This document shows positions 9,334 to 18,232 of a stretch of 64,000 bases of DNA, piece by piece. This DNA comes from Halothiobacillus sp045689735 (GTDB taxonomy: Bacteria; Pseudomonadota; Gammaproteobacteria; Halothiobacillales; Halothiobacillaceae). The stretch is from the NCBI RefSeq assembly GCF_045689735.1, contig NZ_CP142685.1, positions 1,550,001 to 1,614,000 of the forward strand, read 5' to 3'. The position numbers and the translations under genes were made by a program. A model generated the notes under the pieces. That model had not been told where the DNA came from and searched no databases. It saw only the letters and a program-made list of their open reading frames with translations. Each line of letters starts with the position of its first letter. The stretch's first letter is position 1.

Positions 9334-9768
9334 ATGAAATCCATAAAAAAACTAGCAAAGCCCCTTTCACTCGCCGCGCTATTAACCATCACAGGCATCT
9401 CCACTAGCGCGCAGGCAGGTTATTACGAGGACTTCGGCCAAAAGGCTGGTATTGCCAGCATTATTAGCGATTTTGTGGGCGTGGTTGCAGCCGACAACCG
9501 CATTAACTCTTATTTCGCACATGCCAATATTCCGCATCTCAAGGAAGCATTGACAAATCAGGTCTGCGAAGCACTCGGCGGACCATGCAAATACACCGGC
9601 CCTGCCATGGGGCCGATGCATCAAAGCATGGGCGTAACCCAGGCAGCATTTAATGCATTGACGGAGGATTTGATTACAGCCATGACCAATCACCATGTCT
9701 CTGTTCCAGCACAGAATCATCTCATCAAAATTTTGGCACCAATGTCGAATGACATTATCACCAAGTAA
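9334..9768 (+). CDS. Exported group 1 truncated haemoglobin-like protein
   Basis: 144 residues. A signal peptide (KPLSLAALLTITGISTSAQA) precedes a globin-like domain that opens YYEDFGQKAGIASIISDFV. This resembles the truncated-globin start (L-Y-x-x-x-G-G) with the second glycine changed. The proximal haem histidine is probably in MGPMHQSMGVTQAAFNAL; a second histidine pair lies at TNHHVSVP. Two cysteines (NQVCEALGGPCKY) could form a disulfide in the periplasm. Most truncated globins are cytoplasmic, so periplasmic export suggests a role in NO or O2 handling or haem shuttling (inference). Second gene after the DUF3034 gene. Confidence 0.82.
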   Translation: MKSIKKLAKPLSLAALLTITGISTSAQAGYYEDFGQKAGIASIISDFVGVVAADNRINSYFAHANIPHLKEALTNQVCEALGGPCKYTGPAMGPMHQSMGVTQAAFNALTEDLITAMTNHHVSVPAQNHLIKILAPMSNDIITK

Positions 9769-9787
9769 TTTCAAATAAAATTGACAA

Positions 9788-9818
9788 TAAAAAACCCGCG
9801 ATCGCGGGTTTTTTATTT
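9788..9818. terminator. Bidirectional rho-independent terminator
   Basis: Arms AAACCCGCGA and TCGCGGGTTT form a short hairpin flanked by A and T runs. It sits between the globin gene (plus) and the response regulator gene (minus), which converge here, so it can serve both. Confidence 0.92.
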
Positions 9819-9834
9819 TTCAACAGGATCAATT

Positions 9835-10758
9835 TCAGGACGAAAGGCCAAACCGGCGAAAATACCCCATCACCCGATCCGACAGCCCCGCCAGCACCGG
9901 CTTGACCGACTTGGCCACCTGATGACGCTGCCGTAATTCCGGTTGCGCTTGCAGAACCTCGTGATAATCGAGCGCCGACTGCATGTTTTTGACGAAGGTT
10001 CCCACATGTCCCGGCTTGGGATGGAACCGGAACACCTGCCCCTGATTGATGAGCTCGACGAGCAGTTCGTAATCGCGCAACTGGGTCAGCACAATCGTTA
10101 CCAGCTGCGGATGCGCCTGTTTCAACGCCTTGATCGCACCGACATGGCTGGAATACCCATCCTGCACATCGGTCACCAGCACACCGATACGGTTTTGCGC
10201 GAGCAATTCCATTGCCTCGTCGAGATTTCTGGCCCAAAACAGCGGATTGCCTGCCGGCGTCGCGCGTTTGACCAACTCATGCGCGAGCGGGTCTTGATCC
10301 AGCAGCAGAATGCCCGGCGTCGCCGCCGGCGCTTCGCTAGGCACCTCGCCGCGTTCGCGCCGTTGGGCCGCGGCGAACGACAGTTCCGCCACCTGCGCGG
10401 CCGCGCGGACATCCGCACGAATCTGCTCCACATCCCATGGCTTCTGCAAAAAGCGGAAGATCTCGCCTTCGTTGACCGAGCCAATCACCGCCGCGAGATC
10501 GGCATAGCCGGTCAGCAGCAAGCGCATCGTGTTGGGCGAGACTTCCCGAATCCCCCGCAACACCTCCACCCCCGACAAAATCGGCATCCGCTGATCCGAA
10601 ATGACCACATCGACCCGCTGATTTCGGGCAATGTCAATCGCGGTATGGCCATTGTCTGTCGCGATCACTTCAAATTCACTGCGGAACAACATGCTGAGCG
10701 AGCGGGTAATCCGCGCCTCGTCATCGACCAATAACAAAACCGGTTTCGTCATCGACAT
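9835..10758 (-). CDS. Two-component response regulator with tandem receiver domains
   Basis: 307 residues. The first receiver (about 5-120) has the acidic pair in LLLVDDEARI, the phospho-acceptor in VDVVISDQRMP, the threonine in LLLTGYADL and the lysine in FLQKPWD. After an alanine/glutamate-rich linker, a second receiver-like domain (about 150-270) keeps LLLDQDPLAHEL, VLVTDVQDG, a threonine in IVLTQ and HPKP. There is no DNA-binding or enzymatic output domain; the C-terminal 40 residues are basic. The ATG at 10758 has GAGGA eight bases upstream. It begins 12 bp after the histidine kinase stop, so the two form one operon and presumably a phosphorelay. Confidence 0.88.
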   Translation of the reverse strand: MSMTKPVLLLVDDEARITRSLSMLFRSEFEVIATDNGHTAIDIARNQRVDVVISDQRMPILSGVEVLRGIREVSPNTMRLLLTGYADLAAVIGSVNEGEIFRFLQKPWDVEQIRADVRAAAQVAELSFAAAQRRERGEVPSEAPAATPGILLLDQDPLAHELVKRATPAGNPLFWARNLDEAMELLAQNRIGVLVTDVQDGYSSHVGAIKALKQAHPQLVTIVLTQLRDYELLVELINQGQVFRFHPKPGHVGTFVKNMQSALDYHEVLQAQPELRQRHQVAKSVKPVLAGLSDRVMGYFRRFGLSS

Positions 10759-10769
10759 CAATTCATTCC

Positions 10770-12104
10770 TCAAGAAACAGGCGCCATCAGATCGGACGCC
10801 GCATCGGCCGATTGTTCGGGTGGGACACCCGCAATCGGCAAGCTGATTTCAAACCGCGTCCCCACCCCGACCCGTGTAGCCAGACGAATATCGCCCCCAT
10901 GCGCCTTGATGATGCGGTAGCTGATTGCCAGCCCCAGCCCGGTGCCTTCGCCGATTTTTTTGGTGGTGTAAAACGGCTCGAAAATCCGGCCGACATGCTC
11001 CGGCGGTATGCCCGTGCCATTGTCTTCGATGCTGATGCAGGCAAACTCATCCCGCACATAGGTGCGAATCAATAACTTGCCGTGATCGTGATGGATCGCC
11101 TGCGCGGCATTGGTCAGCAGATTCAGCAGTACCTGATTGATCTGTGAGGGCGCACACGGCACATCGGGAATCGGCTCGAAGCGCTTTTCGATGGTCACCC
11201 GATGTTTCAGGTGGTGATGTCCAACGGTGAGGGCGGTTTCGATGTTTTCGATCAGATTGACCCGATCCGTGGTGGCTCGATCCACCCGGGCGAAATTCTT
11301 CAGGCTCTGCACGATCTCGCCAATCTGCTTGAGGCCAAACTGCGTATCCTCAAACAAACCAGACAAATCCTGCAATTCACGGTTGGCATCAAATGACTGA
11401 CGGAGCTCACTCAACATGCCGATGCGGCTTTCAATGCGGGCGCCATCCGCCTCGGGATTCATCAGCTCCGTAAACAGCGCGTCATACTCCGCAACCAGCG
11501 GCTGGACATTGGCGATCAACTCAGCCGCCATCTGCACATTGTTGCCCACATACCCCAAGGGGGTGTTGATCTCATGCGCGACGCCCGCCACCATCTGACC
11601 GAGTGCCGCCATTTTCTCGGACTGCACCAGATGCGCCTGCGACTCCTTGATCTCTTGGTTGGCCTTCGCCAGCGCCTCATTGCGCTGCGCCAGCCGCTGC
11701 TCAACCAGCTTGAGCACATCCGCAACATAACCCAAACCGGCGTAACGGCCATCCGCTTCGGTGAAAATAAAATCTTCCACCACCGGCGTTTTCAGTTGAC
11801 TCGTGACCGTCGAAACGACAGTCGAAGTGCCCGCAACCAGGGAAACGATCACCGGCTCGGGATTCATGAAATAGCGAATGGGCCGTTTACCGTAGAGATC
11901 CCGCGAATATTTGTTGAGCAGCAATTCCATCAAGGCATGGCGGCTGATGAGCCCGATCGGGCGCCGATCCTCATCCACGATCGCCAAAGAAAGCACGCGG
12001 TCGAAGCCGCCGGTCTGAAAGCGCTCGGTCACCTCATTCAGCGACAGCTCCGCCGAAAGCGGCGGCACGGCGTCGAGCAAATCCCGCAGGGTGGCAGAAG
12101 GCAT
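10770..12104 (-). CDS. CBS-domain sensor histidine kinase
   Basis: 444 residues, predicted soluble: no transmembrane segment is visible. Residues about 1-125 form a CBS pair (FDRVLSLAIVDEDRRPIGLISRHALMELL and a second half), which in other proteins binds adenosyl nucleotides. A coiled coil (VEQRLAQRNEALAKANQEI) leads to the phospho-acceptor box MVAGVAHEINTPLGYV. The ATPase domain has the N box NQVLLNLLTNAAQAI, G1 SIEDNGTGIPPEH and G2 GEGTGLGLAISY. The ATG at 12104 was chosen for its GGAG; longer in-frame starts reach into the promoter region. It is likely to sense cytoplasmic energy or nucleotide status (inference from the CBS pair). Confidence 0.9.
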   Translation of the reverse strand: MPSATLRDLLDAVPPLSAELSLNEVTERFQTGGFDRVLSLAIVDEDRRPIGLISRHALMELLLNKYSRDLYGKRPIRYFMNPEPVIVSLVAGTSTVVSTVTSQLKTPVVEDFIFTEADGRYAGLGYVADVLKLVEQRLAQRNEALAKANQEIKESQAHLVQSEKMAALGQMVAGVAHEINTPLGYVGNNVQMAAELIANVQPLVAEYDALFTELMNPEADGARIESRIGMLSELRQSFDANRELQDLSGLFEDTQFGLKQIGEIVQSLKNFARVDRATTDRVNLIENIETALTVGHHHLKHRVTIEKRFEPIPDVPCAPSQINQVLLNLLTNAAQAIHHDHGKLLIRTYVRDEFACISIEDNGTGIPPEHVGRIFEPFYTTKKIGEGTGLGLAISYRIIKAHGGDIRLATRVGVGTRFEISLPIAGVPPEQSADAASDLMAPVS

Positions 12105-12222
12105 GGCAAACTCCATCGGTAAGGCGTTCCATGCTCGATTTGACGCATCCCAGCGCAAACTAGGGCGAAAATTTAGCCTGCCTAGATGACAGCTTGATGT
12201 CGATGAGTCCCGCCGTCGCCGT

Positions 12223-12251
12223 TTGCCTGCGACGACCACCCAAAATATACT
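12223..12251 (+). promoter_or_regulatory. Sigma-70-like promoter of the TonB/ABC operon
   Basis: TTGCCT (12223-12228), 17 bp, then TATACT (12246-12251). The leader to the receptor ATG would be about 90 nt. I looked for a Fur-type 19-bp dyad and for the conserved core of a cobalamin riboswitch in 12105-12348 and saw neither, so the inducing metal or cofactor is not revealed. Confidence 0.6.
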
Positions 12252-12348
12252 TAAAAATATATCGAATCGCTGATTCGTGTCCGGGGTATCCGGTGTCCAC
12301 ACAACCGACCCGCTGTCATACAATCCATAAAACCCAACAGGAGCCTTC

Positions 12349-14361
12349 ATGTCGAACCCGCGCATCTACCGGCCGTGGCTGCTCGCCACCCTCACCTGCC
12401 TCAGCCCGCTGGGTGCATCCGCCGATACCGTTTTCGATCTGGGTCAGGTCGATGTGCAGGGGCAAAGCAACCCCCAATCCAGCGATCCCTCCGCCTCCGT
12501 GGTCAGCGCCAGCACGATGCGCGACCGCAACCAGCAAACACTGGCGGAGGCGCTTTCCGATGTACCGGGCGTCACGCTCAGTACCGGCGGTCAGCGCAAT
12601 GAGGCGCAGGTGTATATCCGTGGGTTCGATTCCACGCAAACCACGCTCAATATCGACGGGATACCCATTTATGTGCCCTACGATGGCAACATCGATCTCT
12701 CCCGATTCTTGACGGGCAATTTATCGGAAGTGGTCGTTACCAAGGGCTTGAGCTCGCTGATGTATGGCCCCAACAACATGGGCGGCAGCATCAACCTGAT
12801 TACGCAACGGCCCGACAAACCCCTTTCCGGTCGCGTCGAAGTGGGCGGCAGTGCCGGGCGGGATGGGGTATTCAGCCGCCACGAGGGCGCCCAGTTATCC
12901 AGCCGCCCCAATGACCTCTTCTACATTCAGGGCGGCGTCGAGCACAGCTCAGCCGGCGGATTCCCGCTGTCCAGCGCCTACACCGGCAACGCCGTTCAAC
13001 CCGCTGGCGAGCGGTTGAACGCCTACAACTCGGTCACCAATACCAACCTGCGCGTCGGGCTCACCCCGAACGCAAGCGATGAATACAGCCTGTCGTACTA
13101 CGGCACGCGCGGCGACAAAGGCTCGCCCCCCTATACCGGCAGCGTTGGCACCACCCGCTATTGGCAATGGCCGGAATGGAAGAAAGACGGCTTTTATTAT
13201 CTCGGCAAAACAGCACTGGGCGGCGGCACGCTGAAAACCCGCCTGTATTACGACAAATTTCAAAACATTCTCGATAGCTTCGACAACGCCAGCTACACCA
13301 CCCAATTCAAGAAATATGCCTTCAGTTCGCAATACGATGACCACAGCATCGGCGGTGGCCTCGATTATGTGAAACAGTTGGGCGCACACGAACTCACCCT
13401 GATGGCGCAACGCAAAAACGATGTCCACCGGGAACGGAACCTCGCCACGGCGCCGCTCGGTGCCCAGAAGCAGGATTCTGCCTGGCTGCAGTTTGAAAGC
13501 CACATCAACAGCCTCGGGGCACAGGATCGGATCACCCTGAGCCCGCAAACCCACCTGACGCTCAGCTACCGCTGGGATCAGTTCGAAGTCACCCAAGCGC
13601 AGGAATACGCCAACGCGGCGCAAACCAGTGTGAAAGCCATGAGCGTTGCCGGCGCGCGCACCGCGAACAATCTGCAGGCCGTGCTCACGCACACCCTCGA
13701 TGGCCAGACCTTGCACCTCGGCATCGCGCACAAAACGCATTTCCCGACGATCAAGGATATTTTTTCGTACCGTTTGGGCGCCTCGATTCCCAATCCCGCG
13801 CTGGGGCCGGAAACCGTCACCACGATCGAAGCCGGCAGCAAGGGGCATCTGTTTGGCAGCACCAATTATTCTGCGACGATCTTCACCAGCCGCATCCAGA
13901 ATGCCATTGAGATGGTGGCGCTCAGCCCCTCGCTCGGCCAAAACCAGAATGTGGGCAATGCCAAAAACAGCGGTGCCGAATTCGGCCTGCACACCCCCCT
14001 GGGCGCGACCACCGCACTTTCGGCCAATTACACCTACCTCGTCCGCACGCTTGGCACGCCCGGTCTGGTGGCAACCGGCACCCCGCGACACAGCGGCTTT
14101 GTCGATTTGAGCTGGTTCCCGTTCAATCGCTGGGTATTCGATGCGGAAGTACGGGCGAATTCAGCCCAGCAAACCACGACAGATGGACTGGAACCCACCG
14201 CCGGTTATGCGACGGTCGCGCTGCGCGCCCGATATGACTTCAGCCGTCACTGGACCCTGCGTGTCGGCGTCGAAAACCTCACCGACCGCAACTATCAAGT
14301 GACGGAAGGCTTCCCCGAACCCGGGCGCACCTTCTACGGCAATATCGAGGCGAAATTCTGA
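12349..14361 (+). CDS. TonB-dependent outer-membrane receptor
   Basis: 670 residues. The signal peptide ends at GASA, and the mature protein starts DTVFDLGQVDVQG, which could serve as the TonB box. The plug domain (about 45-150) has the typical LAEALSDVPGVTLS, VYIRGFDSTQTTLNIDGIP and YGPNNMGGSINLIT; the rest is a 22-strand barrel with the terminal signature NYQVTEGFPEPGRTFYGNIEAKF ending in phenylalanine. It is the first gene of a five-gene operon with very short overlaps (receptor, binding protein, monooxygenase, permease, ATPase). AGGAG lies six bases upstream of the ATG. The ligand is a metal chelate or a cobalamin-like cofactor; which one cannot be read from the sequence. Confidence 0.93.
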   Translation: MSNPRIYRPWLLATLTCLSPLGASADTVFDLGQVDVQGQSNPQSSDPSASVVSASTMRDRNQQTLAEALSDVPGVTLSTGGQRNEAQVYIRGFDSTQTTLNIDGIPIYVPYDGNIDLSRFLTGNLSEVVVTKGLSSLMYGPNNMGGSINLITQRPDKPLSGRVEVGGSAGRDGVFSRHEGAQLSSRPNDLFYIQGGVEHSSAGGFPLSSAYTGNAVQPAGERLNAYNSVTNTNLRVGLTPNASDEYSLSYYGTRGDKGSPPYTGSVGTTRYWQWPEWKKDGFYYLGKTALGGGTLKTRLYYDKFQNILDSFDNASYTTQFKKYAFSSQYDDHSIGGGLDYVKQLGAHELTLMAQRKNDVHRERNLATAPLGAQKQDSAWLQFESHINSLGAQDRITLSPQTHLTLSYRWDQFEVTQAQEYANAAQTSVKAMSVAGARTANNLQAVLTHTLDGQTLHLGIAHKTHFPTIKDIFSYRLGASIPNPALGPETVTTIEAGSKGHLFGSTNYSATIFTSRIQNAIEMVALSPSLGQNQNVGNAKNSGAEFGLHTPLGATTALSANYTYLVRTLGTPGLVATGTPRHSGFVDLSWFPFNRWVFDAEVRANSAQQTTTDGLEPTAGYATVALRARYDFSRHWTLRVGVENLTDRNYQVTEGFPEPGRTFYGNIEAKF

Positions 14362-15380
14362 TGGCGATGAACCGTCGTCAGGCGCTGGCCGCGCTCGCCA
14401 GCGCGCCGCTGTGGCCGTGGCTCGGCTCGGCGACCGCCGGCAGCGCCCCGACCCGCGTGTATAGCGCCAGCCCGGTCACCACCTATCTGCTCGCCGCTCT
14501 GGCACCCGATGTGCTGGTCGGCTGGAATTTTCCGCCACCGGCACAGGCCAAGGGATTTTTCACCCCGGCCGTTCTGGCCAAACCCGTCGTTGGCGGTTTC
14601 TTCGGCCAGGGGAAGACCCCCAACACGGAAGCCCTGCTGGCGACCCGCCCTGAGCTGGCCATCGTATCGGGGGCAACCTCCGTCAACATTCAGGAAAGTA
14701 GCGAAGCGCTCGCCCGGCTCGGCATTCCCAGCCGGGTCATTCGGCTGAATTCGATGGACGATTATCCGGCCGCCATCGAGCAACTCGGACAATGGCTGGG
14801 ACGCAGCGAAGCCTTTGCACCCAAGGCCGCGTTCTGTCGCAGCCTGCTGAGCGAATTTGCCGCCCTGCCTCTGCCGCACCCGCCGCCCAGCGCCTACTAC
14901 GCCGAACAAGCCGATGGCCTGGCCAGCGAATGCCCCGGCTCCTTGCACAACGAAGTGCCAGATCGTTTGCGGCTGCGCAATCCCGTCCAATGCCCCGGAG
15001 GCCAACACAACGGCTTCGGCATGGTGCGTATTTCTGCCGAAACCTTGCTAGCGGCCAACCCCGACTGGATCATCACCCAGGACATGGCGGCCTATCAGGC
15101 GTTTACCCAGCAACCCCGCTGGCAGGGGCTCCGCGCGGTACAGGATCGCCAGGTCTTGCTGGCGCCCCAGCAACCATTCCGCTGGCTGGATCGTCCGCCC
15201 TCGATTGTGCGCCTCATCGCCGTATTCTGGCTGTACGACCGGCTCTATCCCGGGCATCATCGCTTTGATCTGACCGAGTTGACCCAAAAGTTTTTCCAGG
15301 TTTTGTTCAATGCCTCACTCAGCAAAGCCGCCATCGAGTCCCTGCTCAACCCGGAAAACCGCCTCCATGCCCCAGGCTGA
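14361..15380 (+). CDS. FecB/BtuF-type ABC transporter substrate-binding protein
   Basis: 339 residues with an N terminus MAMNRRQALAALASAPLWPW that looks like a Tat signal (twin arginine RR, then Q-A-L). The fold is the class III binding protein: SPVTTYLLAALAPDVLVGWNF, then PNTEALLATRPELAIV, a long central helix, and NPDWIITQDMAAYQAF. An internal stretch (LASECPGSLHNEV, later QCPGGQHNGFG) has two cysteines and two histidines that could bind metal directly. Its start codon overlaps the receptor stop by one base, and its end overlaps the next gene by 14 bp. The GWNF type of N terminus resembles binding proteins of epsilonproteobacterial metal-chelate uptake operons (from memory). Confidence 0.88.
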   Translation: MAMNRRQALAALASAPLWPWLGSATAGSAPTRVYSASPVTTYLLAALAPDVLVGWNFPPPAQAKGFFTPAVLAKPVVGGFFGQGKTPNTEALLATRPELAIVSGATSVNIQESSEALARLGIPSRVIRLNSMDDYPAAIEQLGQWLGRSEAFAPKAAFCRSLLSEFAALPLPHPPPSAYYAEQADGLASECPGSLHNEVPDRLRLRNPVQCPGGQHNGFGMVRISAETLLAANPDWIITQDMAAYQAFTQQPRWQGLRAVQDRQVLLAPQQPFRWLDRPPSIVRLIAVFWLYDRLYPGHHRFDLTELTQKFFQVLFNASLSKAAIESLLNPENRLHAPG

Positions 15381-16431
15381 AGGCTCAGTCGGCGGGCATG
15401 TGGCGCAGACTGGCGCACCCGCCGCAGCCCTCGTCCCGCCACCCGAACCCTCGGGCGGCGCTCGCCCGCGAATCGGCTTGATGCTGCATGCCGATTCCGG
15501 CCACGAGCAGAACCAACGGCAGCAGATCGACGCCTTGTTCGACACCATCGTCCAGGCCGAACGGGTCGGGCTGGATACCGTCTGGCTGACCGAACAGCAT
15601 CATCAAACCCACAGCCCAACCCCGCGCCCCGAACTCCTGATCGCTCACGCCGCCGCGCGCACGACCCGCATTGAATTCGGTACCGCCGCGCTCACCTTTG
15701 GGCAACGCAGCCCGCTGGAAATTGCCGAAATCGCCAGCAGCCTCGCGTTGCTCGCCCCCCGCCGCCTTCGCCTCGGCGTAGCGCGCGGGAAGACGGCGCC
15801 CCCTCAACCCTCAGCAGCCGCAGATGCCGATCCTTTGGGCGAGCCGATCGACGCACTCGCCGACTGGCTGCGAGGGGAAACCTGTTGCGGTCGCGGGGAA
15901 GCGCCCGCCAGGAAACTCGCCCCCACCCCGCCGCCGCGCGATGAACTCCCGGTCTATCTCGCCACCCGGCAAGCCTCGCGGGCGGCGCGCGCGGCCGCGC
16001 ATGGCTTTGGCCTGATGATCGGCCAATTCTGGCCGAGCACCGCCATCGACACCCTGCTTGCCGCCTACGGACAACATTCGGACAGCCCACCCGCGCTGAT
16101 GCTCAGCCGGGGCTATTGCCCACGACCCAACACCCCTAGCACGAACGCGCAAATCTATGCCCATATCGAGGCCGTCCGGCAACGCAAACCCCTGCCTCAA
16201 AACATGCCCCGAGGCCAGCGCCCCATCGACCGGGTCACGCCCGAATCTCTGACGGATTTCGTCCTGCTGGGCGATGAATCCGAGCAGATCGAACGACTAC
16301 GGCAACTCGCCGCCCAAGGCGTGACCGACCTCGCCCTGAATTTAATGACCGACGACCCCGGCGAGCAGGCGGACTGGCTGGCCGCGCTCGGGGCACTGAA
16401 GTCGCGTTGGGCAGTCGAGGCGGCATGCTGA
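15367..16431 (+). CDS. Luciferase-like (LLM class) flavin-dependent monooxygenase
   Basis: 354 residues of the bacterial luciferase superfamily, a TIM barrel using reduced flavin. Recognisable pieces are IGLMLHAD at the start of the barrel, AERVGLDTVWLTEQHHQ, ARTTRIEFGTAALTF, SPLEIAEIASSLALLAPRRLRLGVARG and, near the end, SLTDFVLLGDESEQIERLRQL. The ATG at 15367 overlaps the binding-protein stop, and its own stop overlaps the permease start, so it is an integral part of the uptake operon. A plausible role is oxidative opening of an imported chelator or cofactor in the cytoplasm. This is inference from position; no substrate residues can be assigned. Confidence 0.88.
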   Translation: MPQAEGSVGGHVAQTGAPAAALVPPPEPSGGARPRIGLMLHADSGHEQNQRQQIDALFDTIVQAERVGLDTVWLTEQHHQTHSPTPRPELLIAHAAARTTRIEFGTAALTFGQRSPLEIAEIASSLALLAPRRLRLGVARGKTAPPQPSAAADADPLGEPIDALADWLRGETCCGRGEAPARKLAPTPPPRDELPVYLATRQASRAARAAAHGFGLMIGQFWPSTAIDTLLAAYGQHSDSPPALMLSRGYCPRPNTPSTNAQIYAHIEAVRQRKPLPQNMPRGQRPIDRVTPESLTDFVLLGDESEQIERLRQLAAQGVTDLALNLMTDDPGEQADWLAALGALKSRWAVEAAC

Positions 16432-17423
16432 TCGGCGCGCGCTTCGGCACCCTGATTGTTCTGCTGATCGGCCTCGCGCTGCTCAGCCTGGCGATCGGCC
16501 CCTACCCGCTCTCCCTCTCCGCGATCATTCAAACCTTCCTGCAAGGCCCTCATGGGGCGGCATCATTCGCGCATACCGTTCTCTGGGAGATCCGGCTGCC
16601 GCATGTGCTCGGCGCTTTGCTGATCGGCGCGGCACTCGCCATCAGCGGCGCAGCGTACCAGGGCATGTTCATCAACCCGCTGGTGAGCCCGGAAGTCCTC
16701 GGCGTTTTGGCCGGCGCGGGGTTCGGCGCCGCCCTGGGGCTCGTCTGGTCGGAAAGTTTCTGGATCGTACAACTCTCTTCCCTGGGGTTTGGCTTGCTGG
16801 CCGTCGCGCTCGCCGTGGGGCTGGCCTGGCGGATCGGGGGCGAGCACGCGCTGATCGTGCTGGTGCTATCGGGCATGATCACGGGCGCATTATTCAGTGC
16901 GCTGCTGTCGATTGTGAAATACACCGCCGACCCTTACGACAAACTGCCCGCCATCGTTTACTGGTTGATGGGCTCTCTGAGCCAGATCACTTGGCACAAT
17001 CTCGCCTGGGCCGCGCCGCTGCTGCTGTTGAGCATGGGGTTGCTGCTGCGCGAAAGCGCCCGACTGAATGTGCTGACCCAGGGCGACGAGGAAGCCCAGA
17101 GCCTCGGCGTGCCCGTGCAGCGCACCCGACTGACCATCATTCTTTTGACCACCCTGCTGGCCTCGGTGACCGTCATGCTCGCCGGCATGATTGCCTGGGT
17201 CGGCCTGATCGTGCCGCATCTCGCGCGCTTGATCGTCGGTGCCGATCATCGCCTGGTTTTGCCGTTTTCCGCCCTGCTCGGTGCCGGGTATCTACTGCTG
17301 GTGGATTTGCTCGCCCGCAGCTTCACCACCGTAGAAATTCCCATCGGCATCCTCACCGCCCTGATCGGCCTGCCGGTGTTTGCGCTGCTTCTGGCGCGGC
17401 TCGGAGCCTCGGGATGGCGCTGA
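16425..17423 (+). CDS. FecCD/BtuC-family ABC transporter permease
   Basis: 332 residues, about ten transmembrane helices. It opens MLIGARFGTLIVLLIGLALL and contains the family markers WEIRLPHVLGALLIGAALAISGAAYQG and GMIAWVGLIVPHLARLIVGADHR, the latter being the coupling region facing the ATPase. Normal length for a siderophore/cobalamin permease. The ATG at 16425 follows GAGG and overlaps the stop of the monooxygenase gene (ATGCTGA). The gene overlaps the ATPase gene by 10 bp. Confidence 0.95.
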   Translation: MLIGARFGTLIVLLIGLALLSLAIGPYPLSLSAIIQTFLQGPHGAASFAHTVLWEIRLPHVLGALLIGAALAISGAAYQGMFINPLVSPEVLGVLAGAGFGAALGLVWSESFWIVQLSSLGFGLLAVALAVGLAWRIGGEHALIVLVLSGMITGALFSALLSIVKYTADPYDKLPAIVYWLMGSLSQITWHNLAWAAPLLLLSMGLLLRESARLNVLTQGDEEAQSLGVPVQRTRLTIILLTTLLASVTVMLAGMIAWVGLIVPHLARLIVGADHRLVLPFSALLGAGYLLLVDLLARSFTTVEIPIGILTALIGLPVFALLLARLGASGWR

Positions 17424-18130
17424 TCGAACTGCGCGGCATCACTGGCGGCTACCGCCATCGGCCGGTCTTGGGGCCGATCGACCTCATGATTCCCGAGGGC
17501 AGCCGACTCGCCTTGCTCGGCGGCAACGGCTCCGGCAAAACCACCCTGCTCAAAATCCTGCTCGGCCTCAACCCACCCCTCAGCGGAACTGTGTATTGGC
17601 AAGGACGCCCGCTGGCCAGCTATCCGGTGCAGGAACGCGCCCGATTCGCGGCCTATGTGCCACAGCAGCACCGCGCCAGTTTTGGATTTTTCGTCGAAGA
17701 CATCGTCGCCATGGGCAGCGATGCCGGACGAATCCAGCCCCGACAGACAGAACGCTTCAGCCGCGCGCGTGCAGCCCTCGCAGAACTCGGGCAGGAAAAA
17801 CTCGCCCGCCGCCGCATGAATGAACTCTCCGGCGGCCAGCAACAACTGGTTCTGCTCGCCCGCGCGCTGGCTCAGCAAACTCCCGTCATCGTCCTCGATG
17901 AACCCACCAATCATCTGGACTGGGGACACCAACGCCGCCTGCTCACGCTGATCCGCGCCCTGGCGGATCAGGGGCGCACCCTGATTTTCTCCACCCATCA
18001 ACCAGAACATGCCCGCCAAATTGCCAACCGCTGCCTGCTCTTGCGCGAAGGGACGATGCTGGCGGATCAAGACTGCGGCCAATGCCTGACGGACGAGATG
18101 CTCGAGACGCTCTATCCCGTTGATTTCTAG
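17414..18130 (+). CDS. FecE/BtuD-family ABC transporter ATPase
   Basis: 238 residues. Walker A is GGNGSGKTT (about 35-43), the Q-loop YVPQQHRASFGFF, the signature LSGGQQQL, Walker B VIVLDEPTNHLD and the switch histidine STHQPEH. It powers the preceding permease for uptake of the ligand brought in by the TonB receptor. The ATG at 17414 lies in the last codons of the permease gene. Last gene of the operon; the 102 bp to the convergent comEC gene hold no strong terminator hairpin that I can see. Confidence 0.95.
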   Translation: MALIELRGITGGYRHRPVLGPIDLMIPEGSRLALLGGNGSGKTTLLKILLGLNPPLSGTVYWQGRPLASYPVQERARFAAYVPQQHRASFGFFVEDIVAMGSDAGRIQPRQTERFSRARAALAELGQEKLARRRMNELSGGQQQLVLLARALAQQTPVIVLDEPTNHLDWGHQRRLLTLIRALADQGRTLIFSTHQPEHARQIANRCLLLREGTMLADQDCGQCLTDEMLETLYPVDF

Positions 18131-18232
18131 CAGTCTGTCGCGGCGGATCTACACCCACTCCGTGCTCACGCCCGCAAGGGGCTTCGCGACTCTTCGGCTG
18201 AAATCATTCGTCAAGAGCCCCCGGCATCGAAC

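Noticed and set aside
12105..12348. Cobalamin riboswitch or Fur box upstream of the TonB receptor.
   Set aside because: The leader predicted from the promoter is only about 90 nt, and neither the conserved cobalamin core nor a Fur-like dyad could be found.
18131..18232. Possible repeat or small RNA between the ABC ATPase and comEC genes.
   Set aside because: 102 bp of GC-rich sequence with only short complementary stretches; it matches none of the repeat families above.
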